From JBAXXL01 sp037127915 (GTDB lineage Bacteria > Bacteroidota > Ignavibacteria > Kapaibacteriales > UBA2268): DNA of 64,000 nt. This document shows positions 1-8,791 of this stretch, one piece after another. How positions within the stretch are numbered: position 1 is the stretch's first letter; every line of letters begins with the position of its first letter. The stretch covers positions 50,676 through 114,675 of the forward strand of contig JBAXXL010000006.1 in assembly GCA_037127915.1 (NCBI GenBank), given 5' to 3'. The notes below the pieces were generated by a model, which did not search any database, was not told the DNA's origin, and saw only the letters and a program-made list of their open reading frames with translations. A program made the translations under genes and the position numbers.

Positions 1-77
1 TTATAAATCATTGTAAATGCAAATTAAGATGAATTTACATTGTAAACAAATTTGAAGAGAATAATCAGTTAAAATAT

Positions 78-971
78 TTACAAACTCAACGTTATCCCAG
101 CTCTATATATCAAAAAGCTAATTGGTCTGTCGGATTCGAATGGCCAATAGCCGGCATTCTTCCGCATATTATAGACCACATACGAAATGAAGTTTTTATA
201 AGCGAATTTCACAACTGGCCAGGTTTTACCAAACATTCGGAGCGCTTGTGGTTCGAAATAATCAATCCAGCGCTGAGTAGCGTTATCGAAAATAAACATT
301 CCTGTCCATTGCAATGGTTTGAAATTAGGATAAATTATACTCGTTTCATAATCAGCGGAAAGTAGTATGTTTTTCGTAATATGAACGTCCACACCACCCG
401 ACCAAGTTCCACCGAATCGAAACTTATTATCGAAGCGTTGCATATAATTTTGATTATTACCCGAGGATCCAAAATCGTAAAAATCAATATGAGTCCAGGT
501 AATTGAGCCATTATGTTTTAATAGTATAAAAGGATTACCGAATGGTCCGTAATATCCGTACCCGTTTTCGATGCCTAAGCCAAAACGCCAATTATCGGTT
601 ACTAAGCCGGTTGGTTGTATATCCAACACTTTGAATGTTGAAGAAATCGTCGAAATGAAGGCGTAATCTTTAGCGTGGGAAAATATTCCTCTTACCGGAA
701 GTTCCTCGTTATAGCGAATAAATCCATAGCGAAATTCAGCAAGATATGTGGGTTGAAAATTGTCTCCGATATCAACTTTGTTTGCATTAATTGTGCTTAA
801 TCCACCGGAAAATTCGAGATAAGTATTATTATTCACAAAATCAGGTTTACTATAATAGTTCTTAATAAACAAATGAAGAGGAGCCCAAGGACCCTGCTCT
901 TCAGCTTCCTGTGCTTGAATTGCAGGTGCAAAGTAAAACAATAATATAATAAAAGCTATATTTTTTTTCAT
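78..971 (-). CDS. Exported outer-membrane-type protein, unknown function
   Basis: A 297-residue protein with an N-terminal signal peptide (MKKN, then a hydrophobic stretch ending near AIQAQ, about residue 21). The rest is rich in aromatic residues, with alternating hydrophobic strands and many Tyr, Trp, Phe and Gly, and it ends in a strand-like GITLSL. This looks like an outer-membrane beta-barrel, but I do not recognise a named family. It is a single gene facing away from the window edge; the first 77 bases hold no gene. The barrel assignment is an inference from composition. Confidence 0.8.
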   Translation of the reverse strand: MKKNIAFIILLFYFAPAIQAQEAEEQGPWAPLHLFIKNYYSKPDFVNNNTYLEFSGGLSTINANKVDIGDNFQPTYLAEFRYGFIRYNEELPVRGIFSHAKDYAFISTISSTFKVLDIQPTGLVTDNWRFGLGIENGYGYYGPFGNPFILLKHNGSITWTHIDFYDFGSSGNNQNYMQRFDNKFRFGGTWSGGVDVHITKNILLSADYETSIIYPNFKPLQWTGMFIFDNATQRWIDYFEPQALRMFGKTWPVVKFAYKNFISYVVYNMRKNAGYWPFESDRPISFLIYRAGITLSL

Positions 972-1035
972 AACAAATTTAGAGAAACCGAAATTAACGG
1001 AAACTCAAAAATAACATTTTTAATGGTATATTAAT

Positions 1036-1242
1036 CTAAAATTTGATTCTTCTGAAGATTGGTCCTGTTGTTCTATTTCGTATTTCATTAATTATGGATA
1101 AATGTTCTTTATTAATATCCGTTGGAACTGTGTTCAGATAACATAAATTATTATCTAATACAATTGATCGGTCATTAATTATAAATCCAAGAACTGCTTG
1201 GGCATTATTTTTATAACGTAAACTTTTAAATACAGTGTCCAT
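1036..1242 (-). CDS. Small hypothetical protein with strong ribosome binding site
   Basis: A 68-residue ORF without a recognisable domain, no signal peptide and a basic C-terminus (FRRIKF). Support for it being real is a perfect AGGAGG (complement of 1248-1253) five bases before the ATG, which is uncommon in this window. No gene in another frame competes here. It lies between a barrel gene on the same strand and a divergent ABC ATPase gene. Function unknown. Confidence 0.55.
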   Translation of the reverse strand: MDTVFKSLRYKNNAQAVLGFIINDRSIVLDNNLCYLNTVPTDINKEHLSIINEIRNRTTGPIFRRIKF

Positions 1243-1374
1243 AAATGCCTCCTCGAAATATTAGACACACAAAAAATATACGATTTGATAATTTATTTAT
1301 TTTAAAAATTGAAACAATCGGTAAAAAAAAAAGTATTATATTTGTTTCGGTAATACTATGATGAATCCAATTTT

Positions 1375-2148
1375 ATGATTTCAATACAAAATATCAGCAA
1401 GTCGTTCGACGCTAGAAGTGTTTTAGTAAACTTATCCTTAGAAATACCTAAGGGTAAGCGATGTTGTATAATAGGTCGTTCCGGATGTGGGAAAAGCGTA
1501 CTGCTAAAAATAATCACCGGTTTAATGAAGCCGGATTCCGGCAAAATTATTATTGACGATGTAGAAGTCGATGCTGATAATAAAAAGGAACTTTTTAAAT
1601 TGCGCCGACGCATTGGATACGTCTTCCAAGGTGCCGCATTATTTGATTCTTACGATGTTTATACAAATGTTGTATTATCGCTTATGGAACAAGGTGAAAC
1701 CGATGATGAAGTATTGGAAAACGAAGCTAAGCGAGTTTTATCAAGCGTTGGGCTGTTGCCCGATATCAAAAAAGTAGATTCACCCGAATTTGAAAAGGAA
1801 TGGAAAATCTTGCGCAAAACCATGCCCAGCGAACTATCCGGCGGTATGCGCAAAAGAGTCGGAGTCGCCCGAGCTTTGGTCGGTAGTCCCGATTATATAT
1901 TTTATGATGAACCTACTACGGGTTTGGATCCGATTACTTCCGAGCAAATTGATAAGTTGATTTTGGAATTAGATAAAACTTTAGAAGCTACTTCTGTCAT
2001 CATTACTCACGATTTATATTCAGTATATAGTTTGGCTGAGCAAGTGGTTTTAATCGAAGATGAAACTATTCGATTCGAAGGAACCGCCGAGGAATTGAAA
2101 AATTCTGATGATGAAATCGTCAAACAATTTTTAAGAAGATATGAATAG
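1375..2148 (+). CDS. MlaF-like ABC transporter ATP-binding protein
   Basis: A 257-residue ABC ATPase. Visible motifs are Walker A GRSGCGKS (34-41), Q-loop Q85, an LSGGM signature (154-158), Walker B YIFYDE (174-179) and the switch His212. The LSGGM form and the insertion before the signature are typical of the MlaF/Ttg2A family, which powers phospholipid or lipophilic-compound movement across the envelope with an MlaE permease and MlaD MCE protein. No mlaE or mlaD is adjacent. The gene overlaps the HAD phosphatase by 8 bp and leads to a TolC-type channel, so these three are probably one operon. The transported substrate is unknown. Confidence 0.85.
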   Translation: MISIQNISKSFDARSVLVNLSLEIPKGKRCCIIGRSGCGKSVLLKIITGLMKPDSGKIIIDDVEVDADNKKELFKLRRRIGYVFQGAALFDSYDVYTNVVLSLMEQGETDDEVLENEAKRVLSSVGLLPDIKKVDSPEFEKEWKILRKTMPSELSGGMRKRVGVARALVGSPDYIFYDEPTTGLDPITSEQIDKLILELDKTLEATSVIITHDLYSVYSLAEQVVLIEDETIRFEGTAEELKNSDDEIVKQFLRRYE

Positions 2149-2866
2149 TAAGAAAAAAAATATACGAGTATTTATAGATTTTGATGGTACTATAACCGAA
2201 AAAGATGTCTGCAACGAAATTTTCAAAAAATTCGGAAAATTCGATAAGTATATAAACCGGCTATTCGATGGTGAAATTGATATGGTGGAATTTTGGAATC
2301 TGGAGATTGCGGATTTAAATGAGAATTTAACCGAAAATGAATTACTCGAATTTATTGCAGGTTTTCAACCAGCCCCCTATTTCGCTGAATTAGTTGAATT
2401 TTTACAATCTGAAAATATACCAATTACTATTATCAGCGACGGATTTGATTTATATATTAAAAATATTCTCGCGGCGGCGGGATTTGAAAATATTGGACCG
2501 GTATTCAGCAATAAATTGATATATGAAAACGGGAAATTTAGAGCCGAATATCCGTATTCATCCGAAAATTGTCCTTGTCCGGCGGCAATGTGCAAAAGAA
2601 ACGCAATCATTCGCTCGTCATCGGAATTCGATATAATAGTATTCATTGGAGATGGTTTTTCGGATAGGTGTGCCGTTCAACATTCGGATATAAATTTTGC
2701 AAAGGGTGCTTTGGCGGCTTACTGCAATGAAAAACGGATACCTCATTATCCATATAAATCGTTTTTCGACGTTACTTTAAAATTGAAAGAATGTATTAAT
2801 AATAATAAAATAAAACAAAGAAATGAAGCTTACATCAATAGGAAGAATGCAGTTGAAGCGGAGTAG
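2141..2866 (+). CDS. HAD-superfamily phosphatase, MtnX/PSP-like
   Basis: A 241-residue cytosolic HAD hydrolase. Motif I is DFDGT (13-17), motif II ISDG lies near residue 99, and motif IV is GDGFSD. A helical cap follows motif I as in class IB enzymes. The closest families I recognise are MtnX (methylthiopentenyl-1-phosphate phosphatase of methionine salvage) and phosphoserine-phosphatase-like proteins. No other methionine-salvage gene is nearby, so the substrate is open. It overlaps the ABC ATPase gene (8 bp) and the TolC-like gene (44 bp if that gene starts at 2823), indicating translational coupling. Confidence 0.8.
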   Translation: MNSKKKNIRVFIDFDGTITEKDVCNEIFKKFGKFDKYINRLFDGEIDMVEFWNLEIADLNENLTENELLEFIAGFQPAPYFAELVEFLQSENIPITIISDGFDLYIKNILAAAGFENIGPVFSNKLIYENGKFRAEYPYSSENCPCPAAMCKRNAIIRSSSEFDIIVFIGDGFSDRCAVQHSDINFAKGALAAYCNEKRIPHYPYKSFFDVTLKLKECINNNKIKQRNEAYINRKNAVEAE

Positions 2867-4310
2867 CATTGCATTAATATTAATTTTTATCAGCACTAAT
2901 TTGCTGTCAGCCCGCGAAATGACATTGGACGGAATTATAGAATATGCCCGTTTGCACAGCCCAACAGTAAAAATGGCGAAATTCGAATATTATTCCTCCG
3001 TTTGCCAATATAAGCAATTCAAAGCGGAATATTTACCGCAATTATATATAACGGGTTCGGCACCGGGTTATGAAAACTCTATTATTAAAGTACAAGATAC
3101 AAACGGTATAACTTTTCACCGACAAATGACTTCATATTCAAATGCCGATCTTACTATTTCTCAGAGATTTTCTCCCACAGGTGCTACTATATCTTTATCA
3201 TCGGGACTTAGCAGATTAGATGTTTATGGAATGAACCAATACAGCGACCCGTGGGCGGCTTCACCGGTTCTATTGTCCATTTCTCAACCCTTATTTAGAT
3301 TCAATTCAATGCGCTGGGATAACAAACTCTACGATATGCGCTACGAAAACGCTAGGAAACGCTATAATGAGGTTATGGAAGAAATAGCGATTCAAGTTGC
3401 CGATAAGTTCTATTCGCTCTATATGGTCGAAATGAACGTCAATAACAGCCGCTTCAATCTCGAGGTCAACGATACAATGTACAAGATTTCGAAAGGTAGA
3501 TATTCAGTCGGTAAAATAGCGGAAAATGAACTTTTACAAAATGAGCTGGGCGTTCTGAACAGTGAGATGGCTTTGGATAATGCCCAAATAAACTTTAAAT
3601 TGCAGGCTGATGATTTAAAATTATTAATAGGGATGGATATATCGGAAGATCTGACAATCATTCCTGATACAACAATTAAAATTGTTGAGATAGATTATAA
3701 AAAAGCACTCAACGCGGCTTTGGAAAATTGCTCCAATATTATGGATTACAAAATCCAGAAAACAAATGCGGAATTAAACGTCGATAAAGCAAAAAGTAAT
3801 AATGATTTCGATGCGAATATTTCAGCGAATTTCGGTTTAAACCAAAAAGCCAACCAAATCCCCGACGCTTATAAATCTTTATTAGACCAAGAAAGAGTGG
3901 ATATTACTTTTACCATCCCTATATTCCAATGGAATAAATCAACTTATGAAGTAGAAGCCGCATTAGCCGACAAATATAGAGTAGAAGCTGATATCGATTA
4001 CAAAATGAAGCAATTTGAACAAGCTATAAAGTACCAAACCGCGACTTTCCAACTCTTAATCCGGCAAGCAATAACCGCCGATAAATCGTATAATATAGCT
4101 AAACGCAGATTCGATGTTGCAAAAAATCGCTACGTTATCGGCAATATCACTATGGACGTTTTCTTCACCGCCCAGAACGAAAAAGACCAGTCATTCAATT
4201 CCTACATATCCGCATTAAAAAACTACTGGATGGGATATTATTCGTTGCGCAGAGCTACGCTTTATGATTTCAACAATAATAAAAACATAGAATATAATCC
4301 GAATGAATAA
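2823..4310 (+). CDS. TolC-family outer-membrane efflux protein
   Basis: A 495-residue protein with a signal peptide (hydrophobic core about residues 15-28, ending near LLSA). Two similar halves of long amphipathic helices alternate with strand segments, as in TolC/OEP channels: residues about 35-250 and 270-480. It presumably forms the outer-membrane duct of a tripartite exporter. It is last in an operon with an ABC ATPase and a HAD phosphatase, but no periplasmic adaptor gene is present here. A second in-frame ATG at 2847 would shorten the overlap with the upstream gene and still leave a usable signal peptide. Confidence 0.85.
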   Translation: MKLTSIGRMQLKRSSIALILIFISTNLLSAREMTLDGIIEYARLHSPTVKMAKFEYYSSVCQYKQFKAEYLPQLYITGSAPGYENSIIKVQDTNGITFHRQMTSYSNADLTISQRFSPTGATISLSSGLSRLDVYGMNQYSDPWAASPVLLSISQPLFRFNSMRWDNKLYDMRYENARKRYNEVMEEIAIQVADKFYSLYMVEMNVNNSRFNLEVNDTMYKISKGRYSVGKIAENELLQNELGVLNSEMALDNAQINFKLQADDLKLLIGMDISEDLTIIPDTTIKIVEIDYKKALNAALENCSNIMDYKIQKTNAELNVDKAKSNNDFDANISANFGLNQKANQIPDAYKSLLDQERVDITFTIPIFQWNKSTYEVEAALADKYRVEADIDYKMKQFEQAIKYQTATFQLLIRQAITADKSYNIAKRRFDVAKNRYVIGNITMDVFFTAQNEKDQSFNSYISALKNYWMGYYSLRRATLYDFNNNKNIEYNPNE

Positions 4311-4345
4311 CAGAATCAATTACGAATTACGAATTACGATGGGTT

Positions 4346-4420
4346 GTCATTACCGTAAAAGCGGTAATCTCCTTTATTTATATATAGTTAGTCATTTCTG
4401 CGAAAGCAGGAATCCATCTT
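4346..4420. repeat. Tandem pair of REP-like hairpins
   Basis: Two related short units, 4346-4372 and 4391-4420, both begin GTCATT and have a small inverted repeat (attaccg/cggtaat in the first; ctgc/gcag around gaaa in the second) followed by AATCnCC. A related element lies at 16882-16910, and an inverted one at 48971-49002. The first hairpin may also act as the transcript end of the TolC-like gene. Confidence 0.6.
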
Positions 4421-4474
4421 CGACCAATTTTGAATTTTGAATTTTGAGTTTTGAATGCGAAGATAAGCACCCGA

Positions 4475-4504
4475 GTATACCCCATGCTAAAGCATGGGGT
4501 TGAT
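4475..4504. repeat. Copy 1 of a 30-bp REP-type palindrome
   Basis: Core ccccatgct/agcatgggg (4480-4499), followed by ttgat. The same 30-bp design recurs at 43589-43618 and 57523-57552. Here it overlaps the last codons of the QueG-like gene and supplies its stop codon. Confidence 0.7.
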
Positions 4505-5206
4505 TTTGTTTTTCTTACCAAGCGGGCAAACCGAAACACAAATCCCGCAAATCCTAATATCTTTATCAAAAAGTGTTTTTGCTAATTCAGCGCATTTATC
4601 ATAGCATTTGTGCGGGTCGAAGAACTCATTTCTATCCGTGTTAATATCCCAAAGCTGTCCATTAGCCGCCTGCGCCGGACAACGCTCGACACATATTTCG
4701 CACGAGCCGCATCTACTTTTATCTATTGCTTTGCCGGATGTTACTATTGGCGCGTCAATCAATATGCTGGCTAATCGAACGCGTGGACCAAATTTTTTGG
4801 ACACGAACAAATCTGTTTTCCCGATCCAACCCAATCCGACGCGTGTTGCAATCATTTTATGTGAGATTTTATAGCGGAGCGTTTCCAAATAAGGGCTGAA
4901 TTCATCACTTTCCAATGCTAGTGTTGGTTCAATATTAATGCAACGGATATTATTTTTCCTCAGCTCATTGCAGATTTTTATTGATAAATCAATCAAATCA
5001 TCGTTCATTTTTTTATAATGATTGTAATACTCCAAAGTTGGTCCGTTTTCAATTGAATCAATAATTCTATCATCGAGGTGTTTGCCTATAGCGATACCAT
5101 AGGAATATTCTCGGTATTCCTCGTCTAAGAGTCCCTCGAGATTTGCAAATCCATATATGTAATCTTCCGCAGGAACTAATATGTTTTCAATGATTTGTTT
5201 GAGCAT
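4487..5206 (-). CDS. QueG-like double [4Fe-4S] ferredoxin protein
   Basis: A 239-residue cytosolic protein. Near residues 168-180 is CGSCEICVERCPA, and near the C-terminus CGICVSVCPLG; together with the intervening Cys residues they make the paired [4Fe-4S] binding sites seen in epoxyqueuosine reductase (QueG) and related proteins. The upstream segment RVGLGWIGKTDLFVSKKFGPRVRL matches the QueG-type GWIGK-N/D region. At 239 residues it is much shorter than QueG (about 350-380) because it lacks the C-terminal HEAT-like part, so a related reductase with another substrate is possible. The last codons (Asn-Pro-Met-Leu-stop) lie in a REP palindrome. Confidence 0.75.
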   Translation of the reverse strand: MLKQIIENILVPAEDYIYGFANLEGLLDEEYREYSYGIAIGKHLDDRIIDSIENGPTLEYYNHYKKMNDDLIDLSIKICNELRKNNIRCINIEPTLALESDEFSPYLETLRYKISHKMIATRVGLGWIGKTDLFVSKKFGPRVRLASILIDAPIVTSGKAIDKSRCGSCEICVERCPAQAANGQLWDINTDRNEFFDPHKCYDKCAELAKTLFDKDIRICGICVSVCPLGKKNKINPML

Positions 5207-5299
5207 AAGTTTTAAAGTTTATTTGATTACTTCCCAATGGCCGCCTTTGAAGGCGAACTTTTTTTTTATATACTACTGCTTTGATTTATTATGTTCATT

Positions 5300-5707
5300 T
5301 TATTCTTCAACAAAGGCTATTGCTTCAATTTCAAGTAAAAATTCCGGATTGCCTAATCCCGCAACAAATACAGCAGTAATCGCCGGTGGATTCTCGGCTT
5401 TGGCAAAATAGCTTTGCGATGCCTGAAATGCCGCTAAAACATCCTGTCCTTGGACAATATAGATGTTAAGTTTTACCAGATTATCAAATCCGGCTTGGCA
5501 CGATTCCAGAGCAATCTCCAAATTCTTCATTATCTGTTCTGTTTGCTCTGCTATATTCCCTTTACCCACTATCTCGCGGTTGGCGTTTACCGAATTTTGG
5601 CCGCCGATGTAAATCGTTTTCCCCGCGCCATTTGTTACAACAACTTGCGAGAATGCAGGATTTTTCATTAATCCCTCGGGATTGATATATTTTATTTTGT
5701 CTGTCAT
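5300..5707 (-). CDS. RidA/YjgF family protein (enamine/imine deaminase-like)
   Basis: 135 residues from the ATG at 5707. The family pattern is clear: NPxGLxKNPAFSQVV at the start, IYIGGQ near residue 33, and NPPAITAVFVAGLGNPEFLLEIEAIAF at the end, where canonical RidA has PARxxVEVxxLPxxxxVEIExxA. The usual catalytic Arg (PAR) is replaced (PPA-I-T), so a role outside classical 2-aminoacrylate hydrolysis is likely. The frame is open up to 5797, but that longer form would overlap the upstream gene and add a basic unrelated tail, so I prefer 5707. Its role in the cell is not shown by the neighbours. Confidence 0.85.
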   Translation of the reverse strand: MTDKIKYINPEGLMKNPAFSQVVVTNGAGKTIYIGGQNSVNANREIVGKGNIAEQTEQIMKNLEIALESCQAGFDNLVKLNIYIVQGQDVLAAFQASQSYFAKAENPPAITAVFVAGLGNPEFLLEIEAIAFVEE

Positions 5708-5756
5708 GATTTTTATGTCAGTTTTATAATTACGCTCATTTAGTTTCTTTATCAAC

Positions 5757-7070
5757 TTATTCGATAATAAATTTCTTTGAAATTTGCTCCGCATCACTAT
5801 TAATATTTAATATATACACTCCTTTAGCCAACGATTGATTTACTATAATGTTATTTTTGCCGTTAACAAACGCAGTACTACCAAGATTTGAAACCAACTT
5901 CCCATTTAAATCATAGATAAATACTTCGGCGATATACGTTTTATCGGAAGTAATTTCTAATTGGTTATTAATAAAGGTTATATAATTTTTATACACCTTA
6001 ATTTTATCTACAGATAACGAACTTATATCTTCAATAACTATGTTACCTACGTCATCACACATAAGTATTTTATCGCTTTTAATGTCATTATAAAAAGCGC
6101 GAAAACTAATTGCTCCATTTATTCTATGTTCATTTATATTCCATATAACACTATTATCACCAAAGACAAAAGATATAGTATTACTATCAAAAAAAGTTAG
6201 AAAGCCTCTCATCCAGTCCCATTGATTAAATAGCAGCTTAAGATCACTATCATAAATACATTCTTTTTCATTTGTTATAAGATTATAAATACGAACTGTG
6301 GAGTACATATAGGGTACTCGTTGGGTAAAGGCGAGATACTTCCCATTTGGTGAGAAATTAAGATTTCCAATAGGTGGTCTAAAGTTATCTACGATTTTAT
6401 ATTCTAAGTTCTTATTCATATTTATAAGGATAACAGAAGCACTTGTATCGTTATTAGGATCACCTATCGGGTAATGAGAAACGCTTACCGCTAATGTATT
6501 GCCATCCGGTGAACAGGCTATTTCTTGAGCACCCCAAAAATCATGGTCGCTAAATATTTCTGTTTCTTCAAATGTCACAATATCATAAACTCTTATAATT
6601 CCAGAATGATTATCATCACCATTCTTCGTTGAATAAATCTTTGAACCATCAGCTGATAAACAAAACCGGACACATTGCTTCAACTTTTTTACAATATGAC
6701 CTGTTGCAATATCCCAAACAATTATTCCTAAATCAGAATCAGCTATCAAATATTTTCCATCTTTTGTTATGACGGGATCATAAATTTTTGATTTATTTAA
6801 GGTTTCAAATTCTCGTATAACTTCACAATTATCAGGATCAAATACTATTGGAGTAGAATTATAATCCGGATTTTCCTCAACATTTTGCAAAACAAGTATA
6901 TAATTGCTTCCTGGAAGAAATAACGCACCAGTAAATAAACCATAGGCTTTATTGTAGAGAACTCCGGAACATTTAATATTAACGTTGGTTACAGGATAAT
7001 CAGATTGCGCATTTATACTTAATAAATTAAAAATAATGACAAAAAATAAAATTTTATATCTTAATTTCAT
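5757..7070 (-). CDS. T9SS-exported beta-propeller protein (paralogue 1)
   Basis: 437 residues: signal peptide (1 to about 22, ending NAQS), a WD40/quinoprotein-like propeller with repeated SPDG-type turns (FCLSADGSKIYST, CSPDGNTLAVSV, FSPNGKYLAFT), and a C-terminal T9SS type A sorting domain (AEVFIYDLNGKLV..., ending KGVYILNIN...KKFIIE). It should be secreted to the surface by the PorX/GldN-type machinery and cleaved. It closely parallels the protein at 39396-40697 in length and layout. It lies 4 bp downstream of another T9SS cargo gene, probably in one transcript. Ligand unknown. Confidence 0.85.
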   Translation of the reverse strand: MKLRYKILFFVIIFNLLSINAQSDYPVTNVNIKCSGVLYNKAYGLFTGALFLPGSNYILVLQNVEENPDYNSTPIVFDPDNCEVIREFETLNKSKIYDPVITKDGKYLIADSDLGIIVWDIATGHIVKKLKQCVRFCLSADGSKIYSTKNGDDNHSGIIRVYDIVTFEETEIFSDHDFWGAQEIACSPDGNTLAVSVSHYPIGDPNNDTSASVILINMNKNLEYKIVDNFRPPIGNLNFSPNGKYLAFTQRVPYMYSTVRIYNLITNEKECIYDSDLKLLFNQWDWMRGFLTFFDSNTISFVFGDNSVIWNINEHRINGAISFRAFYNDIKSDKILMCDDVGNIVIEDISSLSVDKIKVYKNYITFINNQLEITSDKTYIAEVFIYDLNGKLVSNLGSTAFVNGKNNIIVNQSLAKGVYILNINSDAEQISKKFIIE

Positions 7071-7074
7071 TGCA

Positions 7075-8412
7075 TTACTCCTTTATGAATTTATAACTTT
7101 TGGAATCTGTACTTGAATTTATTTGTATGATATAGATTCCTCTGTTCAATTTTCCAGCATTGTACTGCAATCCATTTTCACCATTAATAACGAAATTATC
7201 AATAATATTACCCAATTCATCAATGATTTGTGCATCACAATTTAGAGTATTCTTTAGTTTTAAATTCACGTTATCTTTAGTTGGATTTGGATATAAAATT
7301 CTTTCCGGATTACTATCTTCAATATTGGTCATCTGCGATAAATCATAGATAGTAATATAGGGTGTTTCATCAGTATAATCCTTGGCAACTAGTATATTAT
7401 TGTATAACTGAATTTTGGCAATATTATAGGGACTTGTTAAAGTTTTAGTAATATTTGTTTTTACATTAGTTATGTACAAATTTTTGGAGAAATTAGTATA
7501 TTTGGCACTAATAATAAAATTATCAAATAATATAAAGTCGATAGGAGGATTATAAAAGTCAGGAACTTTATCTATCTCATACTTATTTGATATATTACCA
7601 TCCTTACACGAAATCAAATTTAATTGATAATATGTAATCCCTGATCCGCCACTATAATCAGATTTAGCAACCAAACTGTCTTTTGATGGGAAAAACTGAG
7701 AATTATAAACATTATTAATTCGGTTAATTATAGTTTCAGTTTGCAAATCAATTAAATCCATGCCATGATAATCGGATTGAAAAGGTTTCCCCCAATTATT
7801 TATTTTGGTCCACTCGATTGTGCAATAATTCAAATTTTCACTGATTTTAATTTGACTAGGAAAGCATCTTTGATCGCTAGTTAGTGGCTCCGTTAAATTC
7901 ATACTGTAAGGCATTCTCTTTAATAATAAACCATTTTCAGAATTCCATATTAAAATTTCACACGCTTTATGCCACTCGCTTCGATCTATACCTTTCTTTA
8001 ATGCCAAACCGACTAAATAATTGCTATTATTTGAAATATCCCAATGATAAACCGTCAAATCCATTGGCACTTCGCAAGTGTCTATTATTGTGTTATTTGT
8101 AGGATCATATATGTTGATTTTATGATTAAAAAAAGTTATATAAATGTTTTTTCCAACTCTAAAATCAGTTTGTTTCTTGATTCTAAACATAGTTTTATTC
8201 GATTCCAATGATTTAATATTCAAATTATAATCATTAGAATAAACAAGCATGTTGTATTTGTCTATATATCCATAATTTACAATACCATTTTCGTCATCAT
8301 AAGTATATTGTTCAATATCGTAATGATTAATAATATGTAATTCTTGCCCTTTAATTTGTCCCCATAAAGTTAAAATCAGAGCAACCATAATAAAGCTAAG
8401 TTTAATTCTCAT
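7075..8412 (-). CDS. T9SS-exported protein, propeller-like
   Basis: About 445 residues from the ATG at 8412. This start is preceded by AGGTG and gives a clean signal peptide (hydrophobic stretch, then WGQIKGQ); the frame also opens at a GTG at 8424. The body has short beta-rich blocks, with DIxNNSNYLVGLAL-type segments resembling a degenerate propeller. The C-terminus is a T9SS sorting domain: ILYPNPTKDNVNLKL, then IIDELGN, RGIYIIQIN, KFIKE. It is the upstream partner of the propeller gene 4 bp away. Function unknown. Confidence 0.8.
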   Translation of the reverse strand: MRIKLSFIMVALILTLWGQIKGQELHIINHYDIEQYTYDDENGIVNYGYIDKYNMLVYSNDYNLNIKSLESNKTMFRIKKQTDFRVGKNIYITFFNHKINIYDPTNNTIIDTCEVPMDLTVYHWDISNNSNYLVGLALKKGIDRSEWHKACEILIWNSENGLLLKRMPYSMNLTEPLTSDQRCFPSQIKISENLNYCTIEWTKINNWGKPFQSDYHGMDLIDLQTETIINRINNVYNSQFFPSKDSLVAKSDYSGGSGITYYQLNLISCKDGNISNKYEIDKVPDFYNPPIDFILFDNFIISAKYTNFSKNLYITNVKTNITKTLTSPYNIAKIQLYNNILVAKDYTDETPYITIYDLSQMTNIEDSNPERILYPNPTKDNVNLKLKNTLNCDAQIIDELGNIIDNFVINGENGLQYNAGKLNRGIYIIQINSSTDSKSYKFIKE

Positions 8413-8791
8413 ATCAATTCGCACCTAAATCTATGGAAAAATCATTTTAATTTCGGTTATTTATAAACAATATTAAAAATCCAATCATATAACATTCTAA
8501 ACTATGAAAAAGTTACAAATAAATCAAAGAAATTGAAAAAATAATTCTATTATTTTCTAATTCAAATTTTTCGTGCAAAATCTTTGTGCCCTTTGTGTTT
8601 ACAAATTCTTCTTGGCTTTGCTGTGACCACCTATTCCCTAAACCCAATACCCCAAACCCTTCTTTGCGGCTCTGCGGTAAATTCCTCTTCTCATTTTCAA
8701 TTTTCAATTTTCAACTTTCCATTGATAGTAAAACATTAACAGCAAATAACCGTCGTTTGTTTACTATATTAACTTTAAATTTAAATAAAAT
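8413..8791. other. Intergenic stretch between divergent genes
   Basis: Holds no convincing gene. 8578-8690 contains the stock phrase ctttgtgccctttgtgttt ... ctttgcggctctgcggtaaa, a spacer motif I have seen repeated in intergenic DNA of Bacteroidota-type genomes, followed by runs of tttcaattttc. It looks like dispersed repeat DNA rather than a regulatory element. Confidence 0.4.

Noticed and set aside
5708..5797. N-terminal extension of the RidA gene
   Set aside because: It overlaps the end of the upstream gene and adds a basic tail that is absent from the family.
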